Below, one piece after another: positions 44,511-51,569 of a DNA stretch of 56,040 nt (position 1 is the first letter of the stretch; every line of letters begins with the position of its first letter). This DNA is from a virus. The notes beneath the pieces are model-generated. The model saw only the letters and a list, made by a program, of their open reading frames with translations, had not been told where the DNA came from and made no database searches. A program made the position numbers and the translations under genes. The stretch covers positions 1 through 56,040 of IMG/VR virus record IMGVR_UViG_3300003937_000295; one strand, written 5' to 3'.

Positions 44511-44685
44511 CTTTCTTGTTTTTGAATTGTTTGCGGCATTCTTTAAGCACCTTGAGTTCTTCCTTGATAGTTTTGTAGGCATCTTCGGCAGATAGTTTTC
44601 TTCCCATCTCTAGAGCAATTGTCAATTCAACTCTAGTTCCGAAATGTTTGAGTGCCTCCTCAAAACAATTTAGATCTTCATACAT
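44503..44685 (-). CDS. Small protein of unknown function (60 aa)
   Basis: A 60-residue, helical and charged protein (MYEDLNCFEEALKHFG ... LSAEDAYKTIKEELKVLKEC). It is coupled to the upstream small gene (TAATG) and to thyX (overlap). No motif is recognised. Confidence 0.6.
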   Translation of the reverse strand: MYEDLNCFEEALKHFGTRVELTIALEMGRKLSAEDAYKTIKEELKVLKECRKQFKNKKDE

Positions 44686-44855
44686 TAGTCTGAATATTCC
44701 TCATTATCATAAAATACTTCATCATAGTCAGTGATATGCTCTACAATTTTATCATACTCTAGATATGACTCTGTATCCGAATATAGTTCACTTTTAAGGC
44801 ACTCAACAAGTGACTCTAAGTTTTTTACGATTAGTTTCAGTTTTTCTTTGTCCAT
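44685..44855 (-). CDS. Small acidic protein of unknown function (56 aa)
   Basis: The ATG at 44855 was chosen (MDKEKLKLIVKN). The N-terminal half is a helix; the C-terminal half is rich in Tyr, Asp and Glu (ITDYDEVFYDNEEYSD). First gene of the thyX-side run. Function unknown. Confidence 0.55.
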   Translation of the reverse strand: MDKEKLKLIVKNLESLVECLKSELYSDTESYLEYDKIVEHITDYDEVFYDNEEYSD

Positions 44856-44884
44856 GAAAGTAAACGTACACAAAAGTAATTATA

Positions 44885-44916
44885 CACAAAAAAAGAGGGT
44901 TTTGCAACCCCCCTTA
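44885..44916 (-). terminator. Rho-independent terminator
   Basis: On the minus strand GGGTT and AACCC form a hairpin with a GCAA loop, extended by flanking G/C, followed by TCTTTTTTT. It ends the transcript of the small genes at 44917-45181. Confidence 0.7.
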
Positions 44917-45009
44917 TCATTTATTGAGCAAAATTAGTTCTCCGTATATCAAAGATAGAAACGTAATACTTACGAGGGATATACTCCCAGCGATTTGTAG
45001 TGCTTCCAT
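44917..45009 (-). CDS. 30-residue single-pass membrane peptide (candidate)
   Basis: A 30-codon frame starting 4 bases after the stop of the YRG-motif gene. It is one hydrophobic helix (MEALQIAGSISLVSITFLSL...) with a short polar end. The size and layout resemble small photosystem or cytochrome b6f subunits (the first four residues match PsbT), but the rest does not clearly match. A weak ribosome binding site only. Expression is uncertain. Confidence 0.45.
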   Translation of the reverse strand: MEALQIAGSISLVSITFLSLIYGELILLNK

Positions 45010-45013
45010 AACT

Positions 45014-45181
45014 TCACTTGGCGTAAAGTTTACCACGATAACAGAATGTACCGTGAGTCTCTTTTGATTCTACACAACGTGTATCATACTCAACACCACG
45101 GTATGTAGTGTGAAGAACTTGTGCGTCATGTAGCGCAGATGCTTTTTGAATCTGCTTACGAATCAGGTTAAGCGTGTTCAT
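45014..45181 (-). CDS. Small protein with repeated YRG motif (DUF4278-like)
   Basis: A 55-residue protein. The ATG at 45181 has an AGGAG ribosome binding site 8 bases upstream. It has TTYRGVEYDTR and CYRGKLYAK, two copies of the Y-R-G-x-x-Y pattern that marks the cyanobacterial DUF4278 family. This is a host-type motif in a phage gene. The family's function is unknown. Confidence 0.7.
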   Translation of the reverse strand: MNTLNLIRKQIQKASALHDAQVLHTTYRGVEYDTRCVESKETHGTFCYRGKLYAK

Positions 45182-45221
45182 TTGTCAGTCTCCTGAAGTT
45201 AGGGTTTTAATCCCCGTTCCT

Positions 45222-45389
45222 TCAGTCGTGTGCGTCCCAATACCACTGGCATTCTGGCGCAGAATCCTTTAAGGTTTCTACTAACTCAATCTTAACTTGA
45301 TTGCTAAGATTAGCATTGTTCTCAATCTTCAGCACGATAGCATCAGTTTGAGTGCATGAGAGTGTTGTATAGAATAATAGTTCTAGCAT
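45222..45389 (-). CDS. Small protein of unknown function (55 aa)
   Basis: The ATG at 45389 was chosen (55 residues, MLELLFYTTLSCTQTD); a frame open up to 45470 would run through a strong hairpin and repeats, so it is probably untranslated leader. The start is hydrophobic, possibly a short signal or membrane anchor. The rest is mixed, ending in CQWYWDAHD. Function unknown. Confidence 0.6.
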   Translation of the reverse strand: MLELLFYTTLSCTQTDAIVLKIENNANLSNQVKIELVETLKDSAPECQWYWDAHD

Positions 45390-45423
45390 GGGATGAACGA
45401 CTCCGTTCCGCGACTTACTTGCG

Positions 45424-45441
45424 TCCCACCCAAGAGTGGGA
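45424..45441. promoter_or_regulatory. Leader hairpin with flanking 11-base direct repeats
   Basis: TCCCAC and GTGGGA pair around CCAAGA. TGGGATGAACG occurs at 45389-45399 and again at 45437-45447. The elements sit directly upstream of the small gene at 45222-45389 and overlap its start codon. Confidence 0.45.
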
Positions 45442-45496
45442 TGAACGTCAGGTCTTATTATAGACCTCATACATTATTTAGTCAAGTGTCTTGGTA

Positions 45497-45739
45497 TTAA
45501 CACGAACACTTGTAGTTATATTTGTTTAGATAATTCAAGGTTTCCTTAAGACCACCACGATGCTTCAGTCCAATTGAGATTTGTGGATACTCTGCATTAC
45601 TACCAAACTCTGCATGAAACTGTTTATCTGTAAAGTCTTCATCCAAAAAGTATTCATGGAAATCTTCGTGAATACTTTTCAAGAGCATACCAGCTCGTTC
45701 ACATTCTTGACTACCGTTACTATAAATTACTGCTTGCAT
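45497..45739 (-). CDS. Glutaredoxin-like protein lacking the first active-site Cys
   Basis: An 80-residue protein with a glutaredoxin layout: MQAVIYSNGSQECERA, YPQISIG with the cis-Pro, and a GG before the last helix. The C-x2-C active site is S-Q-E-C here (Ser10, Cys13), so the nucleophilic first Cys is missing. The C-terminus adds CSC. A one-Cys or non-redox role is possible. It overlaps the upstream small gene by 13 bases. Confidence 0.65.
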   Translation of the reverse strand: MQAVIYSNGSQECERAGMLLKSIHEDFHEYFLDEDFTDKQFHAEFGSNAEYPQISIGLKHRGGLKETLNYLNKYNYKCSC

Positions 45740-45930
45740 GTGTCTTCTTTGTAAGTAATGGTGATTTGATTATATACTTCATCTCGATTGTCACTATTAT
45801 AGACATGACAACGTTCTACTTTAGCATCTAATACCTTCACAATATTATCTAGTTGAATTTGAACTACATGTTTTTTGAAATCATCATTCATCAAACTCTT
45901 ATTAGATCCTGGTGTGTTAAAATCATCCAT
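45727..45930 (-). CDS. Small protein of unknown function (67 aa)
   Basis: A 67-residue protein (MDDFNTPGSNKSLMNDDFKKHVVQIQ ... ITITYKEDTCKQ). Its start overlaps the purS stop (TAATG). No motif is recognised. Confidence 0.55.
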   Translation of the reverse strand: MDDFNTPGSNKSLMNDDFKKHVVQIQLDNIVKVLDAKVERCHVYNSDNRDEVYNQITITYKEDTCKQ

Positions 45931-46205
45931 TATTCAATACCTTTAGGAAAGTCTTCAATCTCAGTCAATTCATAGTCCCAGTCTTCCATGACTGTGTTGG
46001 CAAGAAATCTATCAGATAGCATTTCAAGTTCCTTCTCAGCATACTCTCTGGTCTCTGCTTCTAACCAAACATCAATCACCTTACCAAGTCTAAGTTTTTT
46101 GATGTCTAATTCAGACAATCTCTTGCAGGCGTCTCTCACAGCATTGCCAGGAGAGTCATCCACCTGTGATCTCAGTCGGACAAATACTAGTGCTTTAAAT
46201 TTCAT
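45930..46205 (-). CDS. purS: PurS subunit of phosphoribosylformylglycinamidine synthase
   Basis: The ATG at 46205 was chosen (91 residues; MKFKALVFVRLRSQVDDSPGNAVRDA). The start and the segment KLRLGKVIDVWLEA are like PurS (usual start with V-V-L-K-x2-VLDPQG-x-A). PurS bridges the PurL and PurQ subunits in the FGAM step of purine synthesis. PurL and PurQ are not in the window. Confidence 0.7.
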   Translation of the reverse strand: MKFKALVFVRLRSQVDDSPGNAVRDACKRLSELDIKKLRLGKVIDVWLEAETREYAEKELEMLSDRFLANTVMEDWDYELTEIEDFPKGIE

Positions 46206-46438
46206 TATTATAATATGCGATAGTTGCATGGAACTTATCTATGGGATCAACAGTCTCCCCCAATGCACTTCTTATTCTTACTTTCACTTCTTCATTACTA
46301 ATCTCTTTCAAGATCTGTCGCAGTTCATCATCATCAAACTTGACATAATAGGATTTTTACTGGCATCGGTTCATAACTACTTGGTTTCTTTGATTTACCA
46401 GGAAGACTCATACCCTGTGTGTCAATTTTGTCTTTCAT
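46195..46438 (-). pseudogene. Frameshifted small gene (80-codon frame interrupted at an A5 run)
   Basis: An ATG at 46438 (overlapping the purM stop, ATGA) opens MKDKIDTQGMSLPG... but runs into TGA after 34 codons. Removing one A from the run of five at 46354-46358 (TTTTT on the plus strand) restores an 80-codon frame to a TAA inside the start of purS, with the well-formed segment YYVKFDDDELRQILKEISNEE. No family recognised. Either a sequencing or assembly indel, a real disruption, or slippage. Confidence 0.65.
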
Positions 46439-47231
46439 TTTACTTCTCCAATAACCCAAGATCTCATACCAAAAGGAGTATCAGCGATCAAAGTTTGAGT
46501 ATGTTCTACTACCTCTTGTGGGACAACTAAACAGAATCCAATACCAAGATTGAATACATTTCTCATTTCTTCCTCTGCAATGTCTCCCGCTTCCTGGATC
46601 TTGTTAAAGAGTTCTGGTCGTTCCCAAGCATCATAATCAACATCAACTGTAAGACCCATTGGAAGGCATCGTGGAAGGTTTTCGGGCAGTCCCCCTCCCG
46701 TAATATGTGCCATACCTAGGATAGGAACTTCATCCAATAGGTGCTGAATGAGACGAGCATAGATGGTAGTAGGTCTCAGCAACTCAGGCATATCCTTGTA
46801 GAAAATCTTATGTCTCCACAACATATCATTGATGAGTGTGTATCCATTACTGTGAAGACCACTACTCTCAATACCAATGACTACATCACCTGCTCGGATG
46901 TTACTACCATTAATAACATCATTCTTCTCTACAATACCAGTACAGAAACCAGCAACATCATAATCATTTTGTCTGTAATGCCAGAACATATAACGTCATT
47001 GACGCACATAGCAACGAGATCTTGACCAATAGTGTTGTAATCATCAGCAATCCCACAGATATTCATTTTAGTTCCGACACCATCAGCACCAGATACTAGT
47101 ACTGGATTTTCATATCCTGATGGGACTTCCATCATTCCACTGAACCCACCAATCTTAGGTGCCAATACCTTTAGATACTCCACGAAAGATCGACCTTTAA
47201 TAATGTCAACACCAGAAGTTTTATAGTCCAT
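46435..47231 (-). pseudogene. purM: purM (AIR synthetase), internal deletion plus frameshift
   Basis: The N-terminal part (46929-47231) has [10 protein letters not shown] and ... CVNDVICSG; the C-terminal part (46435-46989) starts in another frame with [16 protein letters not shown] and has HITGGGLPENLPRCLP. Intact PurM is about 345 residues; 84 plus 180 remain, and about 50-60 residues, including the GGETAEMPG block, are missing at about 46980-46990. PurM closes the imidazole ring (FGAM to AIR). Its stop overlaps the next gene start. Confidence 0.8.
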
Positions 47232-47500
47232 TAATGAATTTCTCCTTTCGCAATTTGTTCACGACGTTTTAGTTTCCATACTATGTAATCCATCGTGGGG
47301 ATACACATTGGATTCCAACCAACAAAGGTTGATGATTCCTTACTTGGAATCCTCCAGCAGGGAGCATCATCATTCTCAAGATCTAATGACTTACGATACT
47401 CATCCTCACCATACATAACAACTGCTCTCTCAGCAGCATTCAAACTCTTGAAACAATCAAAGCAGTTCTTTCTAATCTCATCAGGGATTTTGTGTTTCAT
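47231..47500 (-). CDS. Protein of unknown function (89 aa)
   Basis: An 89-residue protein ([21 protein letters not shown] ... [18 protein letters not shown]). It has two close Cys pairs but no zinc-ribbon pattern I can name. Its stop overlaps the purM start (TAATG). Function unknown. Confidence 0.6.
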   Translation of the reverse strand: MKHKIPDEIRKNCFDCFKSLNAAERAVVMYGEDEYRKSLDLENDDAPCWRIPSKESSTFVGWNPMCIPTMDYIVWKLKRREQIAKGEIH

Positions 47501-47679
47501 TTTGTCAATTCTCCAAATCTATCGCATTTTGGACAGTATTTGCCATAACTTGGGTTAGGTGTATTAGTGTGAGGATAAAACTCATCAGCATACCTATTAC
47601 ACTCCCAACCATTATGACACTTATCACATACTTTACCACCACACCAGGGGCAAATTACATGAACTTCAAGAGGTTTCAT
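47497..47679 (-). CDS. Small zinc-ribbon protein (60 aa)
   Basis: A 60-residue protein with several C-x2-C pairs: CPWCGGKVCDKC and, at the end, YCPKCDR. It is probably a zinc-ribbon or small zinc-binding protein. It lies between purC and the 89-residue gene. Partner unknown. Confidence 0.65.
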   Translation of the reverse strand: MKPLEVHVICPWCGGKVCDKCHNGWECNRYADEFYPHTNTPNPSYGKYCPKCDRFGELTK

Positions 47680-48380
47680 TGGATTGCAAGTGGTTGCAGT
47701 CGGTCAAGGATCTCACGATAGGCAGGAACAATATCACCTTCATCTTTTCGGAATAGGTCTTTATCAAATCTTTCATCACTACCGATCTTCCATAGTCTCA
47801 TACTATCAGGACTGATTTCATCTGCAAGTAACAACTCTCCATGAGCAGTGTATCCATACTCAACTTTAAAATCTACAAGATCAATACCCATGATGTAGAA
47901 CATTTGACGAAGGAAATCATTGATACGGAGTGTCATCTCAATGAAAGGTAAAGGTTCTGGATCATATCCCATCAGACGCACACGGTCTGGTGTCAGTAGA
48001 GGGTCATGCTTACTATCATCCTTCAAAAAGAACTCAACAATCGGTTGTGGTAGTGGAGCACCCTCTACTAAAGTTGTTTCACGAACAATAGATCCAGCAG
48101 CACGATTCCTACAGATAACTTCTAGTGGAACAATATTAACCTTCTTACAAATCATTTTATTAGCACCAACCATATTGATATAATGAGTTGGGATATTTTC
48201 TTTAGAAAGTTTCTCAAAAATTATAGATGAGATACTGCAACAGAGAGATCCTTTTCCTAAAGGATGATCTTCCTTCTCTCCGTTCCCTGCAGTCACTTTA
48301 TCATGATATTCAATGATGACTTGCTGTGCATCGTCACCCTGATATACCGTTTTTACTTTTCCTAATGTAATTACTTCCAT
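47676..48380 (-). CDS. purC: Phosphoribosylaminoimidazole-succinocarboxamide synthase
   Basis: The ATG at 48380 was chosen (234 residues, MEVITLGKVKTVYQGDD). It has PurC segments KVKTVY ... DKVTAGNG ... LGKGSLCCSIS ... VICRNRAAGSIVRE, FFLKDD (acidic Mg site) and LLADEISPDS. PurC makes SAICAR from CAIR. It is intact, unlike purM. It lies 19 bases downstream of the truncated speD. Confidence 0.85.
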   Translation of the reverse strand: MEVITLGKVKTVYQGDDAQQVIIEYHDKVTAGNGEKEDHPLGKGSLCCSISSIIFEKLSKENIPTHYINMVGANKMICKKVNIVPLEVICRNRAAGSIVRETTLVEGAPLPQPIVEFFLKDDSKHDPLLTPDRVRLMGYDPEPLPFIEMTLRINDFLRQMFYIMGIDLVDFKVEYGYTAHGELLLADEISPDSMRLWKIGSDERFDKDLFRKDEGDIVPAYREILDRLQPLAIQ

Positions 48381-48399
48381 AATTTTTTTGCTGTAATAG

Positions 48400-48594
48400 T
48401 CATTCCAAAGGACGAACAAATTCATTAGACACAATATCAGTTGCCTTCAATTGTTCTTTCATATATTCTACACCATTTTCAGGCATAGCACTATCTCCAC
48501 AAGTAAAGACATCACAAACTGCCATACCATTCTCTGGCCAAGTATGAATACTAAGATGACTCTCAGCAAGCATAGCAATTCCAGTCACACCTTG
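48400..48594 (-). pseudogene. speD: speD (S-adenosylmethionine decarboxylase), N-terminus deleted
   Basis: Only about 65 residues remain. QGVTGIAMLAESHLSIHTWPENG keeps the self-cleaving Ser (the ESH site giving the pyruvoyl group), and the C-terminal segment has VFTCGDSAMPE. The first half of the enzyme (about 55-60 residues) is missing, because the sequence joins directly to the end of another gene at about 48585-48600. An in-frame GTG at 48588 gives 62 residues but would be inactive. SpeD supplies decarboxylated SAM for spermidine. Confidence 0.75.
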
Positions 48595-49006
48595 ATTTCA
48601 CCCATGGTTTAGATGAAATATACATCTTGTAAGCAGTAAAGATATCAATGCTTGTATCATACTTGAACTCATCAGGTCCTGCAAATACAAAAGGAGTTGT
48701 GTCCGTTCCACTACGACCTTGTGGATCTGCAGTAGGAAGTATCTCTTTTGCTGCTAGAAGGGTCTTCTGGCAGGTGTGGACCTTACCGTAGCGAGCAGTG
48801 TACTCGTCACACATAGCAAGTCCATGAGCGAGTAACCACTGCCAGTTAGTCACAAACTCATTTGCCCATTTAGTGCAGGGATGATTACGAAATGCACCCT
48901 TGTCAGTAGCATAGGGAGTACCATCTGCTCTGGGAAGAGTGCCGAAGTTATGACCCCATTTGTCAGAGCATACAATAGCAAGCATCTGACAGGTCTCTAG
49001 GGGCAT
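48563..49006 (-). CDS. Conserved-type protein truncated at both ends
   Basis: A 147-residue frame. The core MPLETCQMLAIVCSDKWGHNFG ... RNHPCTKWANEFVTNWQWLLAHGLAMCDEYTARYGKVHTC is of a type found in marine phages and looks like a full domain, but it begins at KMPLE rather than at the usual LPDKHIVK, which is present upstream out of any start codon. The last residues after SSKPWV are not the family end but read into speD. Function unknown. Confidence 0.6.
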   Translation of the reverse strand: MPLETCQMLAIVCSDKWGHNFGTLPRADGTPYATDKGAFRNHPCTKWANEFVTNWQWLLAHGLAMCDEYTARYGKVHTCQKTLLAAKEILPTADPQGRSGTDTTPFVFAGPDEFKYDTSIDIFTAYKMYISSKPWVKSRCDWNCYAC

Positions 49007-49149
49007 CTTGACGATGTGCTTGTCAGGGAGAGTTTGCAGAGCGAATTCTTATATCTGTTTTCAGATGGGACATAGCATCCGATCTGAGGGCATTTATTCG
49101 CTGGTATCATTCTACCACACCCGGAGCATTTTGTCTCCCACATCTTCAT
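48997..49149 (-). CDS. Small CxxC protein (50 aa, C-terminus probably altered)
   Basis: An ATG at 49149 overlaps the upstream stop (ATGA). The first 35 residues carry CSGCGRMIPANKCPQIGCYVP, a zinc-binding-like Cys pattern. The last 15 residues are the out-of-frame start of the neighbouring gene, so the junction near 49030-49045 may mark a deletion. Function unknown. Confidence 0.5.
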   Translation of the reverse strand: MKMWETKCSGCGRMIPANKCPQIGCYVPSENRYKNSLCKLSLTSTSSRCP

Positions 49150-49445
49150 AATGTTCTTTCTAATCTTTTAGTTGCTTGGTCTGGGAAGTCTCTTGGTCTA
49201 CTATCAGTAGCATTATCAGTTTTAGGAGAACCTTCGTTTGCCTTCATTGTATGCTGATAATTTGGTCTTGGGTATCTGATACTAAATGGATCAGGCAACC
49301 AATATGTTACCTGCCATTCTTGATCAGGACATAACTCAAGATGCTTCTCTACACTATGATCGAAACTTCCAAGTTGAATGTAACCATCGTGACTGATACA
49401 TCTATCATCACCATTAGCAACCAAGAACATCATCTTACTACTCAT
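49146..49445 (-). CDS. Protein of unknown function (99 aa)
   Basis: A 99-residue protein (SSKMMFLVANGDDRCISHDG ... LPDPFSIRYPRPNYQHTM ... RPRDFPDQATKRLERTL). No motif is recognised. Confidence 0.6.
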   Translation of the reverse strand: MSSKMMFLVANGDDRCISHDGYIQLGSFDHSVEKHLELCPDQEWQVTYWLPDPFSIRYPRPNYQHTMKANEGSPKTDNATDSRPRDFPDQATKRLERTL

Positions 49446-49611
49446 AATCTTTAATCAATCGTTCCACTTGTTTCTTATCACTACCGCAAGGAGCATTTCT
49501 TAAACAAATAAGAATTAATTCATTATCACTGATAGAAGGTTTGAGTGTAAACCCCCACCTATCAACTTCACCATCAGTAGGTGCTTCGACGTAATCAAAT
49601 TCACTCGGCAT
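49438..49611 (-). CDS. Small protein of unknown function (57 aa)
   Basis: An ATG at 49611, overlapping the stop of the next gene upstream, opens 57 codons (MPSEFDYVEAPTDGEVDRWG ... CLRNAPCGSDKKQ). Good codon use and tight packing support a real gene. Function unknown. Confidence 0.6.
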   Translation of the reverse strand: MPSEFDYVEAPTDGEVDRWGFTLKPSISDNELILICLRNAPCGSDKKQVERLIKDYE

Positions 49612-49925
49612 TAGTCGCGTTGCCTCCAGTCATCAGGTTTATCCCTACCAAACCATTCTTTAATGTCGTCAGCACTATCAAATCCCCTTTTGTGATTGGA
49701 TGGGTCGGGATCGCCTAATCCCATCCTATTCAGAAAATCGTCAGTACTACCTTCCTCAATATCTTGAGCAGCTTGTCGCCGTGCCTTTTGCAACCAATCC
49801 CTAGCAAGGGTATGAGACTTTGCTAGTTTTTCTGCCCAGATCATATCATCTAATTGGACTTCCTCCTTGTGTGCAATCTTCTTACAGATAAATTCTAGTC
49901 TTAGTCTGTATTGAGTAGATAACAT
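49611..49925 (-). CDS. Protein of unknown function (104 aa)
   Basis: A 104-residue, helical and charged protein (MLSTQYRLRLEFICKKIAHKE ... DWLQKARRQAAQDIEEGS). TAATG coupling to the next gene. No motif recognised. Confidence 0.6.
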   Translation of the reverse strand: MLSTQYRLRLEFICKKIAHKEEVQLDDMIWAEKLAKSHTLARDWLQKARRQAAQDIEEGSTDDFLNRMGLGDPDPSNHKRGFDSADDIKEWFGRDKPDDWRQRD

Positions 49926-49926
49926 T

Positions 49927-50118
49927 TTAGTCTCTTAATTTTGCTACTAGTTCAGTGATTTTTGTGAAATCGCCAAATGCCGTTTCGGAACGAGATTCTA
50001 GAACATTAAAAATGTCATTCATGATTAAGTCATTATCAACATAATCATCAAGATACTTATCAATTGCTTCTTTTAAGTATCTGTATCTGTGCCATTCTGG
50101 TGAGTATGGTTTATACAT
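49927..50118 (-). CDS. Small protein of unknown function (63 aa)
   Basis: A 63-residue protein (YRYLKEAIDKYLDDYVDND ... ITELVAKLRD), mostly helical and acidic. Tight spacing to both neighbours. Confidence 0.55.
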   Translation of the reverse strand: MYKPYSPEWHRYRYLKEAIDKYLDDYVDNDLIMNDIFNVLESRSETAFGDFTKITELVAKLRD

Positions 50119-50120
50119 GG

Positions 50121-50384
50121 TTAAGCATCAAGTTTTTTAATTCGATTTAAATTAGATCTCTCACTTTTTTTTATCTTCTTATACTTTTTAATCAGGTAAT
50201 CTACTTCTTCATTTGAAATATTCACTTTCAATTCTTTGTCATCTTCCGATTCTACAAATCCTAGACCAGATTGTTCCATACGGAATACTTGGTTTTCAGT
50301 TTCATCAACATAATCGTTGATAACATCTTGAATTTCAGTGCGAATAAGAGCATTAATTTGCTCCCTCAATTCATCCTCTTTCAT
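50121..50384 (-). CDS. Protein of unknown function (87 aa)
   Basis: An 87-residue acidic protein (MKEDELREQINALIRTEIQD ... NEEVDYLIKKYKKIKKSE), probably helical or coiled-coil. It overlaps the next gene by 4 bases. No motif recognised. Confidence 0.55.
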   Translation of the reverse strand: MKEDELREQINALIRTEIQDVINDYVDETENQVFRMEQSGLGFVESEDDKELKVNISNEEVDYLIKKYKKIKKSERSNLNRIKKLDA

Positions 50385-50647
50385 TTCTTTTTCTTCTTAT
50401 CGGGACTAGTATAACCCCAAAGTTTTGGGTTGATTCTACCTTCTGTTTGAGTAATATTGATGAAATCTTTTTTATACTTATCGTAGTATTCGTCAAAAAT
50501 TTCTACTTGTTTTCCACAGGTTACAATATCAAAATGAGTGACCCCATCCTGAAGATATTCAACAAGATATGCATTACTTGGTAAAGATTTATCTTCAGAT
50601 AGGGTAGGATCACAATCAGCGTTGATTACCTTTATACCTTTTACCAT
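50381..50647 (-). CDS. Protein of unknown function (88 aa)
   Basis: The ATG at 50647 was chosen (MVKGIKVINADCDPTL) because it overlaps the upstream stop (TGATG). Mixed alpha/beta, with a Lys-rich C-terminus. No motif recognised. Confidence 0.55.
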   Translation of the reverse strand: MVKGIKVINADCDPTLSEDKSLPSNAYLVEYLQDGVTHFDIVTCGKQVEIFDEYYDKYKKDFINITQTEGRINPKLWGYTSPDKKKKK

Positions 50648-51153
50648 CAAGAACGATCTCCCCACAGAATATCAGAATATGCTTCTTTCACATCATTCGC
50701 ACTAATATTATATTTGGTTTGAAGTTGCTTATCTTTTACCAAGCAAATAATTTCTGCTTCTTTGGGATGAAGACCTTCAAGAAGTTGAATGAACATAGTC
50801 TCTCTACGTAGAGAAGAAAGTCCATCGTTACCACCTTTAATAAAGTGATACAGATTCTTATACTCCCTACGTAGAGAAGTGTGATCAGTTCCAACAGGAA
50901 CTTCATTCTCTTTGTAAGGAACTTCGCCCTCAGGTATTGCAGAAATCACAGAAGGATCAAAGTTCCAAATAAAAATCGCTTTGATAGAAGAATCTTCATA
51001 CTCTTTCAGGATTTCAACCTTCTTTGCCTTTGAGCGTTGCTTTGATACAAGATCAAGAACTTCATGGACAAAAGGATTGGCAGGAAGTTGAACTTTCTTT
51101 CTAGGTGCTGCTTTTTTTCTAGTTGTTGTCGTTGTCGTTGTCGTCTTCGTCAT
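50647..51153 (-). CDS. Conserved-type protein with Thr-repeat N-terminus (168 aa)
   Basis: The ATG at 51153 was chosen. After MTK and a run of Thr, KKAAPRKKVQLP gives a basic stretch, then a helical body (NPFVHEVLDLVSKQRSKAKKVEIL ... EYKNLYHFIKGGND ... LRRETMFIQLLEGL). The Thr run is encoded by an ACGACA repeat that also codes the acidic tail of the next gene in another frame. It is a common gene type in this phage group; function unknown. Confidence 0.65.
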   Translation of the reverse strand: MTKTTTTTTTTRKKAAPRKKVQLPANPFVHEVLDLVSKQRSKAKKVEILKEYEDSSIKAIFIWNFDPSVISAIPEGEVPYKENEVPVGTDHTSLRREYKNLYHFIKGGNDGLSSLRRETMFIQLLEGLHPKEAEIICLVKDKQLQTKYNISANDVKEAYSDILWGDRS

Positions 51154-51343
51154 AATCGTTTTCAAATCTCACTGCTAAAATTTCATCTGGAAGAACATTT
51201 CCATTTTCATCAAACATCTCTGGATGTGTATACACAATATTTGTGCTGTAGAAATGTTCCTTTGCTAACCATCCTACCACACCTCCAACAAAAAAGAACA
51301 TTATTGAAACAAGTGTGCCGATAGTAAGTGCTACTGCTAACAT
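51119..51343 (-). CDS. Single-pass membrane protein (74 aa) with acidic tail
   Basis: A 74-residue protein. One membrane helix at about residues 4-26 (ALTIGTLVSIMFFFVGGVVGWL), then a polar part ending in DYDEDDNDNDNN. The acidic tail overlaps the Thr-rich start of the next gene. It could act in the host membrane; function unknown. Confidence 0.6.
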   Translation of the reverse strand: MLAVALTIGTLVSIMFFFVGGVVGWLAKEHFYSTNIVYTHPEMFDENGNVLPDEILAVRFENDYDEDDNDNDNN

Positions 51344-51362
51344 CTTTCTTCTCCCCCAGAGA

Positions 51363-51569
51363 TTATTTCTTTCTGATATCTAGATAGAAGTTCAAGTGTA
51401 AAATAATCTCTCTGCGGAAAAAGGAGACCATTTTACCAAACTTTATCTGAAAGGTTTTTGGTGATTCTGGTTTCGTCCTCCTCTTACGAAGTAGTAATTC
51501 AACGCCCCGATTTATCTCGGTTCTTGATTTATTTAGTTTGCTTTCTTCTTCTTCCTGGTCGTTTATCAT
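51363..51569 (-). CDS. Small basic protein of unknown function (68 aa)
   Basis: The ATG at 51569 was chosen because AGGAG lies about 10 bases upstream; it overlaps the 3' end of the upstream gene. MINDQEEEESKL, a basic part VELLLRKRRTKPE, then FQIKFGKMVSFFRREIILHLNF. Possibly nucleic-acid binding; no family recognised. Confidence 0.55.
   Translation of the reverse strand: MINDQEEEESKLNKSRTEINRGVELLLRKRRTKPESPKTFQIKFGKMVSFFRREIILHLNFYLDIRKK

Noticed and set aside
46435-47231. Programmed frameshift in purM
   Set aside because: A frameshift alone would not explain the missing 50-60 residues with the conserved GGETAEMPG block, and no slippery site with a following structure was seen at the junction.
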